A program made the translations under genes and the position numbers. A model generated the notes under the pieces. The model saw nothing but the letters and a program-made list of their open reading frames with translations, had not been told where the DNA came from and ran no database searches. From JAAYCI01 sp964370195 (GTDB taxonomy: Bacteria > Bacillota > Clostridia > Oscillospirales > Ruminococcaceae), in NCBI GenBank assembly GCA_964370195.1, contig CAYJIH010000028.1, forward strand, positions 1 through 23,998: a stretch of DNA of 23,998 nucleotides, given 5' to 3'. Below are positions 1-7,618 of the stretch, piece after piece (position 1 is the first letter of the stretch; every line of letters starts with the position of its first letter).

Positions 1-2929
1 CTTCGTCGGTTGTAGTTTCGCCAGTTGTGGCTTCGTCGCCAGTTGTGGCTTCGTCGCCAGTTGTGGCTTCGTCGCCAGTTGTGGCTTCATCTTCTGTTGT
101 GGCTTCGTCTTCTGTTGTGGTTTCGTCGTCGGCTGTATTGCCGTCACCGGCTTCATTATCGATAACTTCTTCAAATAGTTCTAATGTGCCCGGCAGGTAT
201 GTGATTTCATAGTTTTCCGTTTGCAGTTCATTTTCTACATTCAAGTCGATTCGGGCTGTTTCGCTGCTGCCTTGTTGTGTGATAACGGCATTGTCTAGTG
301 TGTATTCAGCGGTGCCCACTTCGTCTAATTCTCCATGGAGTTCAACAGAGTGTACTGTGTCGTTATCAAGAAGACCGTAGTCGCTTTCGTCGGCCTGGAT
401 GCCTGCGGCAAGGGCTTCTTCATGGGATAAAACATGATAATCATCTTGTGCTGGTGCAAGTGTGGTGTTGTCAAACTCTTGGCTCAAAGCAAGGCCTTGT
501 AAAGCAAGCGGACGTGCTTGGATGTTTAGAGCAATTTCTCCGGTGGCGAAAATATAGCCTTCGCCTGCATCATCAGAGCTTTCAGAGGGAACAACACGAT
601 ATTCGTAAGCAGAACTTCCCGCATTTGTGGCAGTGGGTGCTGTGGATGTCCAAGCATCATCGGTGCCTTTTAAGCGGTATTCAATTGTGTAATCATCTTC
701 GTTCATTTCAGCAGGTAATTCTAGTTCAACGTCTACACTGTGTTCTGTTCCATCAAAGATGGTGTTTACAGCGTGTTCGATGGTGCCGATTTTTTTGTAG
801 ATAATGCCATCGATGTGGTAAGAGTCATTTGCCCATTTTAGTACGTACCAATATACGCCATAGTCTTTTGTTGTGTAGGCAGCATCACCGGTCAACTGCA
901 ATCGGGCGTTTACATTGTTTAGCACAGATTCATCACTTGGGCGTAAATTTGGGTCTAACAAATACTGGCGTGCCACGTCAGAACTACTGTTGATTGTGAC
1001 AGGCAATTCATTTTCGTCAAATTGAATGGTATCGGCATAAGCGGTACTGAGTGTCGATACGGGTACAGCATAGTTTTCGTTGAGGGCGATGAAGTTGCTT
1101 GTGTTTTGGGCAACCGTGGAAATATTGGATGGCAAGAAAGTTTTTCCTTCAATGTCAAACTGATCCAGGGAAGTGGTTAAGATGTAAAAACGTGCATAGG
1201 CGCCGTCATCCACTGTGCGGGCTTGTGGGTACAACGATGCAAATACTGGGTAAAGTGTCATCACGCCATCGGTTACACGTTGCGGGCTTGCTACAATGTC
1301 TTCTTCAAGGTCAAAGAAGCTGATTTGCCAGTTTGATACTTCATTGATTTTACTTTGTGTTGTTAGCCAACTTGTGTTTGGAGTGGTTGTCCAGCCAATT
1401 AATTCGTAGTTGAAAATATATTGGTTTTCCGGGCGGGTTTGGCCGGCCGCGCCACTGTTGTTAAAGTCGGATTCAAGGTAGCCAACATAAACACCGTTTG
1501 GATCGAAATTTGCTGCGGGGCCATTGGCACCTACAGCGGCACCATTGATGTAGGTCGAAGAGTTCGACCCTTGCAAAGAGGAACCGTAATCGGGTTGGTC
1601 ATATACTTGGGTTAAGGTGTTATCTTCCGAAAATGTTGGTGTTGTTTCTACGTCTTCGGGTAAAGTCATCCAATGTGCAATGTTCCAAGTGGAACCATTG
1701 GTCCAACTGGATGGGCGTGCACTTGGATATGCAAATTGAATTGTAACGGTTTCCGGCAGGTACAAATGCATGTCGGCCGTGATGGCGGTTGTTGTGTCAA
1801 ATGGAACACGTTCCGTTGCACTGTTGTTATCATTATCATAATACCAAACAGTGTTTTCGTCGTATCCTTCGGGGAATGTTGTAAGTGCCGCGTTGTATAC
1901 TACGGGAACAGTTTCGCCAATGATGGCTTCTTCTGCATCATAAAAAGTGACATTGTTTGTTTTTACATATAGGTCGGCCGAAAACACATTTTCTTCCGCG
2001 GTTGTGGTTAAAATAACAGAAGATAAGTTGGCTTCTCGTGTATAAACAAGCCATGTGGCATTTTGATATGCTTCGGGAAGAGCAGAAATCAAGCCGGAAA
2101 CATCTACAGTGGTTGCATCTTGCTCAAGGGCAATACGGGTAGATGTGGCGCCGCCGATGTCTAAAGCGGTTTCGTTTACATCATAAAAAGTTACATTTGC
2201 ATAGATTTCTTCAAGTCCTTCGCCTACAGGGATTTCTTCTAGATCACCTGAGAGAGAAAAAGTAGAAATTTGCGAGGAGGCATCTATGTTGGATGTATCC
2301 TCTTCGTTGCCTTCTTCCTCTTCTTCTTGCACTTCGCTTGTTACTTCAGAAGGGCTATCGGCAGATGTGCCAAGTGCGGCTGTTAATGCAGCTTGGGCTG
2401 TATCAACGTTGTTTTGTGCTGTTTCTACTGCGTCAACAGCAGCATCCAGTTCATCTTGCGCTGTATCCATAGCGGTTTTTGCTGAAGCCTCTGATGCTTG
2501 TGCAACACTTAAGGCAGCAGTTGCAGTATCTACAGCACTTTGTGCGGCTGTAAGTTCAGCGCTGCCCGGCGTGGCGGTTGCAGCGAGTTCTTCATGGGTG
2601 AGATTTGCATTTTCAACGTTGACAGATGCAATTCGGGTGGCGTCAATGGCACTGGCATAAATTGTTTGTGCAGCTTCAAGGGCTTCTGTTGCAGCGGCTT
2701 TTTCTGCTTCTTTTGTGGTTAAAACCGCGGTGGCATCATCTAGCTCTTGCTGCAAGCTAAGAATAACCTCTTCTTGGGAAGAAGAGTAATTTCCCATTGG
2801 CACTTCTTGCGAAAAGATATTCACAAGGGGAAGTGTTTGCTCTGTAACAGAAACGGCGATAACCGCTAAAAACAGAGCAGCACAAATTCCACTTAGTGCC
2901 TTTTTGTGTTTTAAAATAAAGTCTTTCAT
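1..2929 (-). CDS. Large secreted multi-domain surface protein, 3' end outside the window
   Basis: An uninterrupted minus-strand frame runs from an ATG at 2929 to the window edge (976 codons, no stop seen). An AGGAG ribosome site lies about 9 bases upstream of the ATG. The N-terminus (MKDFILKHKK, then a hydrophobic stretch near residues 12-28) is a signal peptide or signal anchor. Residues about 50-190 are Ala-rich and heptad-like (runs such as DTAQDELDAAVDAVETAQ), probably a helical stalk, followed by a Glu-rich linker near 200-212. Residues about 240-400 and 500-565 resemble InlB/Listeria-Bacteroides B-repeats (NVTFYD openings, endings such as MHLYLP and MTLYPVF). From about 720 there is an MBG-like domain (FDGTEHSVDV), and near 910 an NYEITYLPGTLEL ending typical of these beta domains. 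A hexapeptide repeat region follows from about 925. The protein is probably exported and cell-wall associated. The anchor lies outside the window and the ligand is unknown. Confidence 0.85.
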   Translation of the reverse strand, partial: MKDFILKHKKALSGICAALFLAVIAVSVTEQTLPLVNIFSQEVPMGNYSSSQEEVILSLQQELDDATAVLTTKEAEKAAATEALEAAQTIYASAIDATRIASVNVENANLTHEELAATATPGSAELTAAQSAVDTATAALSVAQASEASAKTAMDTAQDELDAAVDAVETAQNNVDTAQAALTAALGTSADSPSEVTSEVQEEEEEGNEEDTSNIDASSQISTFSLSGDLEEIPVGEGLEEIYANVTFYDVNETALDIGGATSTRIALEQDATTVDVSGLISALPEAYQNATWLVYTREANLSSVILTTTAEENVFSADLYVKTNNVTFYDAEEAIIGETVPVVYNAALTTFPEGYDENTVWYYDNDNNSATERVPFDTTTAITADMHLYLPETVTIQFAYPSARPSSWTNGSTWNIAHWMTLPEDVETTPTFSEDNTLTQVYDQPDYGSSLQGSNSSTYINGAAVGANGPAANFDPNGVYVGYLESDFNNSGAAGQTRPENQYIFNYELIGWTTTPNTSWLTTQSKINEVSNWQISFFDLEEDIVASPQRVTDGVMTLYPVFASLYPQARTVDDGAYARFYILTTSLDQFDIEGKTFLPSNISTVAQNTSNFIALNENYAVPVSTLSTAYADTIQFDENELPVTINSSSDVARQYLLDPNLRPSDESVLNNVNARLQLTGDAAYTTKDYGVYWYVLKWANDSYHIDGIIYKKIGTIEHAVNTIFDGTEHSVDVELELPAEMNEDDYTIEYRLKGTDDAWTSTAPTATNAGSSAYEYRVVPSESSDDAGEGYIFATGEIALNIQARPLALQGLALSQEFDNTTLAPAQDDYHVLSHEEALAAGIQADESDYGLLDNDTVHSVELHGELDEVGTAEYTLDNAVITQQGSSETARIDLNVENELQTENYEITYLPGTLELFEEVIDNEAGDGNTADDETTTEDEATTEDEATTGDEATTGDEATTGDEATTGETTTDE
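23..130 (-). repeat. 18-bp coding tandem repeat (DEATTG hexapeptide)
   Basis: Six consecutive 18-base units lie in frame in the surface-protein gene. The units at 23-40, 41-58 and 59-76 are identical; those at 77-94, 95-112 and 113-130 have diverged. On the coding strand they encode Asp-Glu-Ala-Thr-Thr-Gly/Glu, an acidic, Thr-rich and probably extended linker. The array may continue beyond the window edge. Confidence 0.9.
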
Positions 2930-2975
2930 GCGTAGATTCTCCTTTTTTTCCAACAACGGGTCTTTTTCTGAACTC

Positions 2976-3008
2976 AGTATATCACATGAATGTTACATGG
3001 GGGTTACA
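2976..3008 (-). promoter_or_regulatory. Promoter of the surface-protein gene with WalR-like direct repeats
   Basis: Read on the minus strand there is a -10 box TATACT (2981-2976) about 47 bases before the ATG, with no good -35 hexamer. In place of the -35 there are direct repeats TGTAAC (3008-3003) and TGTAAC (2997-2992), then a weaker TGTGAT (2986-2981), at an exact 11-base period. TGTAAC-N5-TGTAAC fits the published WalR (YycF) consensus TGTWAH-N5-TGTWAH. Control by WalR or another OmpR-family activator is inferred. Confidence 0.55.
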
Positions 3009-3304
3009 CAAAAGGGGTGTTTCGATTTTTTTGTAAAATTCGTGTTATTCACCAAAAAAAGACTGATAAAAGATGAATATTTATTCTTTTTACAAAAAAT
3101 AAGAACAGTTTTTGCGTATTTTTCGCGTACAAATAATCCGAATTTGGAATTATGGTCATAAGCGATGGGGCTGTTTTCTAAAAAATGACTAAAAGAGGAA
3201 TGCGGTGCTGTATTTGAAAGCAGAAAAGCGATATATGTTTTGAGGTGGATTCTGCTTGAGGTTTTTAGAATCGTGAAGCGGGCACAAGTATATATATACA
3301 TATT
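3009..3304. other. Intergenic DNA with no gene seen
   Basis: This AT-rich stretch lies between the surface-protein promoter and the terminator of the carboxyltransferase operon. Short frames on both strands lack ribosome sites and show low-complexity, Phe/Lys/Ser-rich translations. I see no RNA gene or repeat apart from a short TA-run near 3290-3299. Confidence 0.6.
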
Positions 3305-3338
3305 AAAAGTCCCTTATCACAATGGATAAGGGACTTTT
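3305..3338 (-). terminator. Rho-independent terminator of the carboxyltransferase operon
   Basis: A perfect 14-bp inverted repeat (AAAAGTCCCTTATC and its complement) encloses a 6-base loop. It begins 19 bases beyond the stop codon of the last operon gene. The A4/U4 ends of the stem supply the U-tract, so it may work in both directions. Confidence 0.85.
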
Positions 3339-3356
3339 GGTTTTTGTATTGGTGCT

Positions 3357-4760
3357 TTATACCGGTAAAGATTTTTTATCATAGTCGACATGGTCGCCGT
3401 CTACACCTTGCAATTTTTGGTTGCGCTTTTCAAAAAACTTTGGTGCCACTTGCGGGAACATAGCGTAGGTAAGAACATCTTCCGGTTGACGTGCCCATTT
3501 TTCGGCCTCTTTAGATAAAGCGTCTAGCTCAGGCTCAATTTTATCGGCCGGGCGATATGTAATGGCTTCCTCATCGCCCAATAGTTTCTTTTGGAATTCG
3601 GCACTGATGGGGGCCGGTGTTTTACCATATTCACCTTTTACCATGGCGCGGAATTCTTTTGTTACCATTTTATAGCGCTCGCCCATGATGATGTTGAATA
3701 CAGCTTGTGTACCCACAATTTGGCTGGTGGGTGTAACAAGTGGTGGATAACCGGAATCTTCGCGCACACGCGGGATTTCGGCTAAAACATCTTCCAATTG
3801 GTCTTCTTTTCCGGCGTCTTTTAATTGTTTTAACAAGTTGCTTAGCATGCCGCCGGGCACTTGATAGATGAGGGTGTTGGCATCAACGCCCATCATTTTA
3901 GGAGACATTTGGCCACTTTCCAAATATTTTTCGCGCAGTTTTGCAAAGTGGGCACGCACCACATTCAATTTTTTCAAATCGAGGCCGGTGTCGTACTCTG
4001 TGTCGGCCAGTGCGGCCACAAGGCTTTCGGTGGGCATGTGGCTTGTGCCCAAAGAAAGTGGGCTAATAGCGCAGTCTACAATAGAAGCGCCGGCCTCAAT
4101 GCCTTTGATGATGGCCATCGAAGCCATGCCGGAAGTATAGTGGCTGTGTACGTCTACAGGAATGGCCACTTTGTCTTTGATGGCTTTTACAAGTTCAAAA
4201 CAGGAGCTTGGGGTAAGCAAACCGGCCATGTCTTTAATGCAAAGCGAGTGTGCACCCATTTCTTCCAATGTTTTGGCATAATCGGCAAAATATTCGTTGT
4301 TGTGCACAGGACTTAAGGTGTAGCTGATGCACCCTTGTACGTGTGCCTTTTCTTTGATGGCTGCGTTAAATGCCGCCTGTAAGTTACGGGGGTCGTTTAA
4401 TGCATCAAAAATACGCATGATATCAATGCCATTTGCCACACTTTTTTGAACAAAATAGGCAACTACATCATCGCCATAATGACGATAGCCTAGCATGTTC
4501 TGGCCGCGAAATAGCATTTGTAGTTTTGTGTTCGGGCAATGTTTGCGAATGATACGCAAACGGTCCCATGGGTCTTCGTCTAAAAAGCGGATGCAAGAAT
4601 CGAATGTTGCACCACCCCAGCATTCAAGCGAATAATATCCCACTTCATCCATGGCAGACAAAACGGGTTCCATTTCTTCCATGGTCATACGTGTGGCAAT
4701 AAGGCTTTGGTGTGCGTCGCGCAACCCTACCTCTGTAATACCTACGGGATGATTGGCCAA
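3357..4760 (-). CDS. Pyruvate/oxaloacetate carboxyltransferase (transcarboxylase 5S / OadA / PycB type)
   Basis: This 467-residue protein is a complete HMGL-like TIM barrel followed by the conserved PYC/OADA domain. The family transfers carboxyl groups between biotin and pyruvate/oxaloacetate. Visible metal and catalytic elements are the opening GLRDAHQS (Asp15), the Lys176 that is carbamylated in the family (in CIKDMAG), and the His205/His207 pair (in DVHSHYT). There is no fused biotinyl domain; the carrier is the separate gene upstream in the operon. Translation starts at a TTG (4760) supported by AGAGGTGA just upstream; no ATG fits. It is the last gene of a three-gene operon and is followed directly by a hairpin terminator. 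It could be called oxaloacetate decarboxylase alpha or pyruvate carboxylase subunit B, but no membrane beta subunit is encoded here, which favours a soluble transcarboxylase-type role (inference). Confidence 0.92.
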   Translation of the reverse strand: MANHPVGITEVGLRDAHQSLIATRMTMEEMEPVLSAMDEVGYYSLECWGGATFDSCIRFLDEDPWDRLRIIRKHCPNTKLQMLFRGQNMLGYRHYGDDVVAYFVQKSVANGIDIMRIFDALNDPRNLQAAFNAAIKEKAHVQGCISYTLSPVHNNEYFADYAKTLEEMGAHSLCIKDMAGLLTPSSCFELVKAIKDKVAIPVDVHSHYTSGMASMAIIKGIEAGASIVDCAISPLSLGTSHMPTESLVAALADTEYDTGLDLKKLNVVRAHFAKLREKYLESGQMSPKMMGVDANTLIYQVPGGMLSNLLKQLKDAGKEDQLEDVLAEIPRVREDSGYPPLVTPTSQIVGTQAVFNIIMGERYKMVTKEFRAMVKGEYGKTPAPISAEFQKKLLGDEEAITYRPADKIEPELDALSKEAEKWARQPEDVLTYAMFPQVAPKFFEKRNQKLQGVDGDHVDYDKKSLPV

Positions 4761-4832
4761 AATATCACCTCTTTACATTGATGGCAGGCATACGTGCACC
4801 TGCGTTTAGTTGTTTGTTAATAAGATAAGTGC

Positions 4833-5201
4833 TTATGCGATGGTTAAGAAGCTGTCGCCCACGTTTACTGTATCGCCTTTGTTTACAAGAATGGCCGATA
4901 CAGTGCCGTCTTGCGGGGCTACAATCTCGTTTTCCATTTTCATCGCTTCTAAAATAACAAGAACATCGCCCGACTTAACAGCCTGGCCTGCTGCAACACG
5001 AATGTCTAGCACGTTGCCTGGCATGGGGGCGGTGACAGGTGTTCCCGATGCAGCGGCAGGTGCGGCGGCTGGTGTTGCTGCAGGGGCAGCTACCGCTGCT
5101 GGCGCAGGCGCAGCGGCAACCGGTGCGGCGGCAACGGCACCAACTTCGGCAACCGTAACATCATAAGGGGTGCCGTTTACAGTAATGGTATATTGTTTCA
5201 T
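4833..5201 (-). CDS. Biotin carboxyl carrier protein (transcarboxylase 1.3S type)
   Basis: This 122-residue protein has three parts: a short N-terminal beta segment (MKQYTITVNGTPYDV), an Ala/Pro-rich flexible linker at about residues 22-56, and a biotinyl domain at 57-122. The biotin-accepting Lys88 sits in the canonical EAMKMENEI motif. I chose the ATG at 5201 because GGAGG lies 8 bases upstream; the longer frame from 5216 would start inside that ribosome site. The swinging arm should carry carboxybiotin between the two carboxyltransferase subunits encoded on either side. It lies 44 bases downstream of the upstream gene's stop and 72 bases before the TTG start of the next gene, so all three are probably cotranscribed. 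Confidence 0.95.
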   Translation of the reverse strand: MKQYTITVNGTPYDVTVAEVGAVAAAPVAAAPAPAAVAAPAATPAAAPAAASGTPVTAPMPGNVLDIRVAAGQAVKSGDVLVILEAMKMENEIVAPQDGTVSAILVNKGDTVNVGDSFLTIA

Positions 5202-5245
5202 TTTTATAGCCTCCAAAATGGGTTATTCAAGTGGTTGCCCCTAAA

Positions 5246-6589
5246 TTATAGTGGCATGTTTCCGTGTTTTTTCGGCAGTCTTTGTACACGCTTTGTGGCC
5301 AAAATGGTTAAAGCCGAGCAAATAGAACTGCGCAAAGATGCAGCCTCGGTGACGATGTCTGCAAGGCCGGCACGTTGTGCGGCTTTAGCGCTTGCATTTT
5401 CGGCGGCCCAGGCTTTGGCACGTGTGGCCGTTTCGGTTTCAATGTTGGCACCGCTCGCTTCAATCTCTTCGCGTTGTAATACGCTAACAGCGGCCGAGGG
5501 CTCCACGGGGGAGAGCACACAACCATTTACAGCAATGGTTAAATCGGCATTGCCGAGTGCTGTGTATAATGTGCCCACCGCTTTTCCTGCGATTACAGAA
5601 ATTTTTGCAGTGGTGGCATCTGCATATGTGGCAGCTAGGCGAGCTGCTTCACGAATGTTGCCGGCAACATCTTCAGTGGCGCTTTGTGCAAAACCGGCTG
5701 AGTGAAGCAAGCTGACAATGGGCAAGCTGAACGCATCACAAAAACGCACAAAACGTGCAATTTTAGCAGTGTCCTTATGGGTGAGGGAGATGGTTTCGCC
5801 CTCGGTGGCCATAAGCCCCACAGGGCTGCCGTCTATTGTGGCCAAAAAGACTTTGGCGCCATCGCCAAAACCAACATATAACTCTAGGGCGCTGTCTGTG
5901 TCGGCAATAGAAGCAACAGCCGCATCGGCACTGTAATTTTGCATCGAAAGTGTAGAAGTGGGAGCTGAAAATGCAAATTCACAGGCAGGTGCCAAATTGT
6001 TTGCGGGCAAAAGTGCCAGCAATTTGCCAACCTGCAAAAAAGCTTGCTCAGCGTCATCGCATACAAAAGCGGCGATGCCGGCTTCTGTGGCAGCTTTCGC
6101 TGTTCCGGCAGCGGCAAAACTGTCGCCTTTAGCACGGCTAATAAAAGCCGGCGTTAAGAAAAACTCTGCCTCTTTGCAAAGAATGACAAGGTCGCTACTG
6201 GCAGCGGCCATGGCATTGGAGGCCCCACAAATGCCTGTGACAACAGAAATTTGTGGCACAACACCAGAAAGGCGTGCTACAGCCTCAGATAGAGAAGATG
6301 CAGCGGCAAGCGCTTGCAAACCCTCTTCGAGCTGTGCTCCCTTTGCATTGTAAAAGCTCACAACCGGGCTTCCCGTTTTTGCGGCAAGTTCCAGTGTTTG
6401 AATGTGGATGTTGACCTCGGCATAGCCAAGTGGCTCGCCGTTTTGCCAAACGGCATAAACACTTTGCCCGCTTACTGTTCCAAAACCGGCACAAACAGAC
6501 CCGTCTTCAGAAGCGAACAGAGGTGTGTAGGCATTTTGGTCGAAAAAAGATGCGGGTGAGAATTTCCCCCCGGCGCTTTGTGCAGCCAT
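5246..6589 (-). CDS. Divergent biotin-dependent acyl-CoA carboxyltransferase (MmdA/12S-like)
   Basis: This 447-residue member of the carboxyl-transferase (crotonase-fold) family is shorter than the usual roughly 510. Family hallmarks include VPQISVVTG (residues 111-119), LLPANNL (193-199), a DGSPVGLMA strand (about 253-261), ARFVRFCDAF (278-287) and the MmdA-like C-terminus LPKKHGNMPL. The Gly-Gly motifs that form the oxyanion holes in well-studied members are changed: PCAGGA corresponds to ICGASNA (120-126) and KAYGGAY to KAVGTLY (336-342). The segment joining the two halves is also compressed. The ATG at 6589 has AGGAGG upstream, and the gene is first in the operon behind a good sigma-A promoter. 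By family it would load or unload carboxybiotin with a CoA ester. The substrate, and even full activity, cannot be fixed from sequence. Confidence 0.85.
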   Translation of the reverse strand: MAAQSAGGKFSPASFFDQNAYTPLFASEDGSVCAGFGTVSGQSVYAVWQNGEPLGYAEVNIHIQTLELAAKTGSPVVSFYNAKGAQLEEGLQALAAASSLSEAVARLSGVVPQISVVTGICGASNAMAAASSDLVILCKEAEFFLTPAFISRAKGDSFAAAGTAKAATEAGIAAFVCDDAEQAFLQVGKLLALLPANNLAPACEFAFSAPTSTLSMQNYSADAAVASIADTDSALELYVGFGDGAKVFLATIDGSPVGLMATEGETISLTHKDTAKIARFVRFCDAFSLPIVSLLHSAGFAQSATEDVAGNIREAARLAATYADATTAKISVIAGKAVGTLYTALGNADLTIAVNGCVLSPVEPSAAVSVLQREEIEASGANIETETATRAKAWAAENASAKAAQRAGLADIVTEAASLRSSICSALTILATKRVQRLPKKHGNMPL

Positions 6590-6628
6590 CTACAGCCCTC
6601 CTGTTAATTCTGTGGTAAGTACTTTCTA

Positions 6629-6657
6629 ATTATACTATGCAACAGAAAAATTCACAA
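6629..6657 (-). promoter_or_regulatory. Sigma-A promoter of the carboxyltransferase operon
   Basis: On the minus strand, TTGTGA (6657-6652), a 17-base spacer and a perfect TATAAT (6634-6629) lie about 40 bases before the ATG at 6589. Confidence 0.8.
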
Positions 6658-6747
6658 GTGCCTTATGAAGAACTCTTAAGTTTTTTTGTATTTTAGGAAA
6701 ATGTGCAACATACGTGCGCTACTGAAAATAGCAAATGACAGATTTTT

Positions 6748-6778
6748 CATTGCCCACGTGCAATGTTTATGGTATTAT
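6748..6778 (+). promoter_or_regulatory. Promoter of the scpA operon with a dyad over the -35
   Basis: TTGCCC (6750-6755), a 17-base spacer and TATTAT (6773-6778) stand about 40 bases before scpA. An inverted repeat CATTGC-N6-GCAATG (6748-6765) overlaps the -35 box and could be an operator, but I do not recognise its regulator. Confidence 0.6.
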
Positions 6779-6818
6779 AAGTTGAAAAGCTTTGTTTACA
6801 TAAAGTGTAAAGTGTGGC

Positions 6819-7601
6819 ATGGCTTCAGAAAAAAAGGCAGGTAGAAAAACGATGGAGGCAGTTCGTTCATACACTGCGGTGGCATTTCATACAGAAGATT
6901 TTGAAGGGCCGCTGGACCTTTTGCTGGCGCTTGTAAGTAAAAATAAGATGAAAATTTATGAGATAGAGATTCTTACATTGATTGACCAGTACTTGGAAGT
7001 GGTGGACAATATTGGCGCAGAACATTTAGATAGTGCGTCGGAATTTATTTCGATGGCGGCACATTTGGTTCAGATGAAAAGCACCCTTTTATTACCAAAA
7101 AGTGATGAGGGTGAGCGCATGAGAGAAGAATTGACGGGCCTTTTGATTGAGTATAGTGCTTGTAAAGAAGTGGCCGCAAAGTTGCGCGAAATGTATGGTA
7201 AGGTGTTTTTGGCAGTGCGAGAGCCGGCACAGTATGAATCAGATACGGCATATGCATTTGAGCACGATTGGCAAGAGCTGGGGCGTGCCTTTGGTGAAAG
7301 CCTGGGCCGCCGCAGCCATAAGCGTACACCACAACACGAGCAATTCACCGATATTGTGGCAGCGCCGTTTGTGTCGGTATCTTCACGTGTTGTGCATGTG
7401 CTAAGAAGAATTGTAACAGGGCGTGTGCAGCAGTTAAAAGAGTTGTTTGTGAAAGGGCGTAGCCGCAGTGAAACAGTGGCCACTTTTTTGGCGTTACTGG
7501 AGTTGGTGCGCGGTGGACGTGTGCAAATTGACGAAGACGGCCGGCTTGAAGTGAATAAAAAGCGTATGCGTCAAAAGGCACAAAGCATGACGCTTGAGTG
7601 A
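6819..7601 (+). CDS. scpA: Segregation and condensation protein A
   Basis: ScpA is the kleisin subunit that bridges the SMC heads in the bacterial condensin and acts with ScpB in chromosome organisation and segregation. The protein has the family's N-terminal signature FEGPLDLLLALV (residues 28-39), a helical Met/Leu-rich SMC-neck-binding part with ISMAAHLVQMKSTLLLP (about 77-93), and a C-terminal winged-helix end (about 210-250: ETVATFLALLELVRGGRVQI). The length of 260 is normal. The ATG at 6819 has no clear ribosome site. The ATG at 6852 follows AAGGCAGG at good spacing and leaves a family-typical N-terminus, so it may be the true start. The gene opens the plus-strand operon, and its stop lies 17 bases before the scpB start chosen here. 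Confidence 0.95.
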   Translation: MASEKKAGRKTMEAVRSYTAVAFHTEDFEGPLDLLLALVSKNKMKIYEIEILTLIDQYLEVVDNIGAEHLDSASEFISMAAHLVQMKSTLLLPKSDEGERMREELTGLLIEYSACKEVAAKLREMYGKVFLAVREPAQYESDTAYAFEHDWQELGRAFGESLGRRSHKRTPQHEQFTDIVAAPFVSVSSRVVHVLRRIVTGRVQQLKELFVKGRSRSETVATFLALLELVRGGRVQIDEDGRLEVNKKRMRQKAQSMTLE

Positions 7602-7618
7602 TAAAAAGGAGGGGGCCT

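Noticed and set aside
23..130. Tandem repeats considered as a CRISPR array
   Set aside because: The 18-base units adjoin without spacers and encode a hexapeptide in frame; the same holds at 13837-14002.
27..212. Plus-strand Val/Ser-rich frame of 61 residues
   Set aside because: It is the complement of the 18-bp repeat region of the surface-protein gene.
2904..3301. Overlapping plus (2904-3161) and minus (2993-3301) frames in the gap before the surface-protein gene
   Set aside because: They have no ribosome site and low-complexity composition, and they overlap the promoter of the real gene.
5193..6618. Several plus-strand frames of 60-170 residues across the carboxyltransferase gene
   Set aside because: They are shadows of an Ala-rich gene on the other strand and have no ribosome sites.
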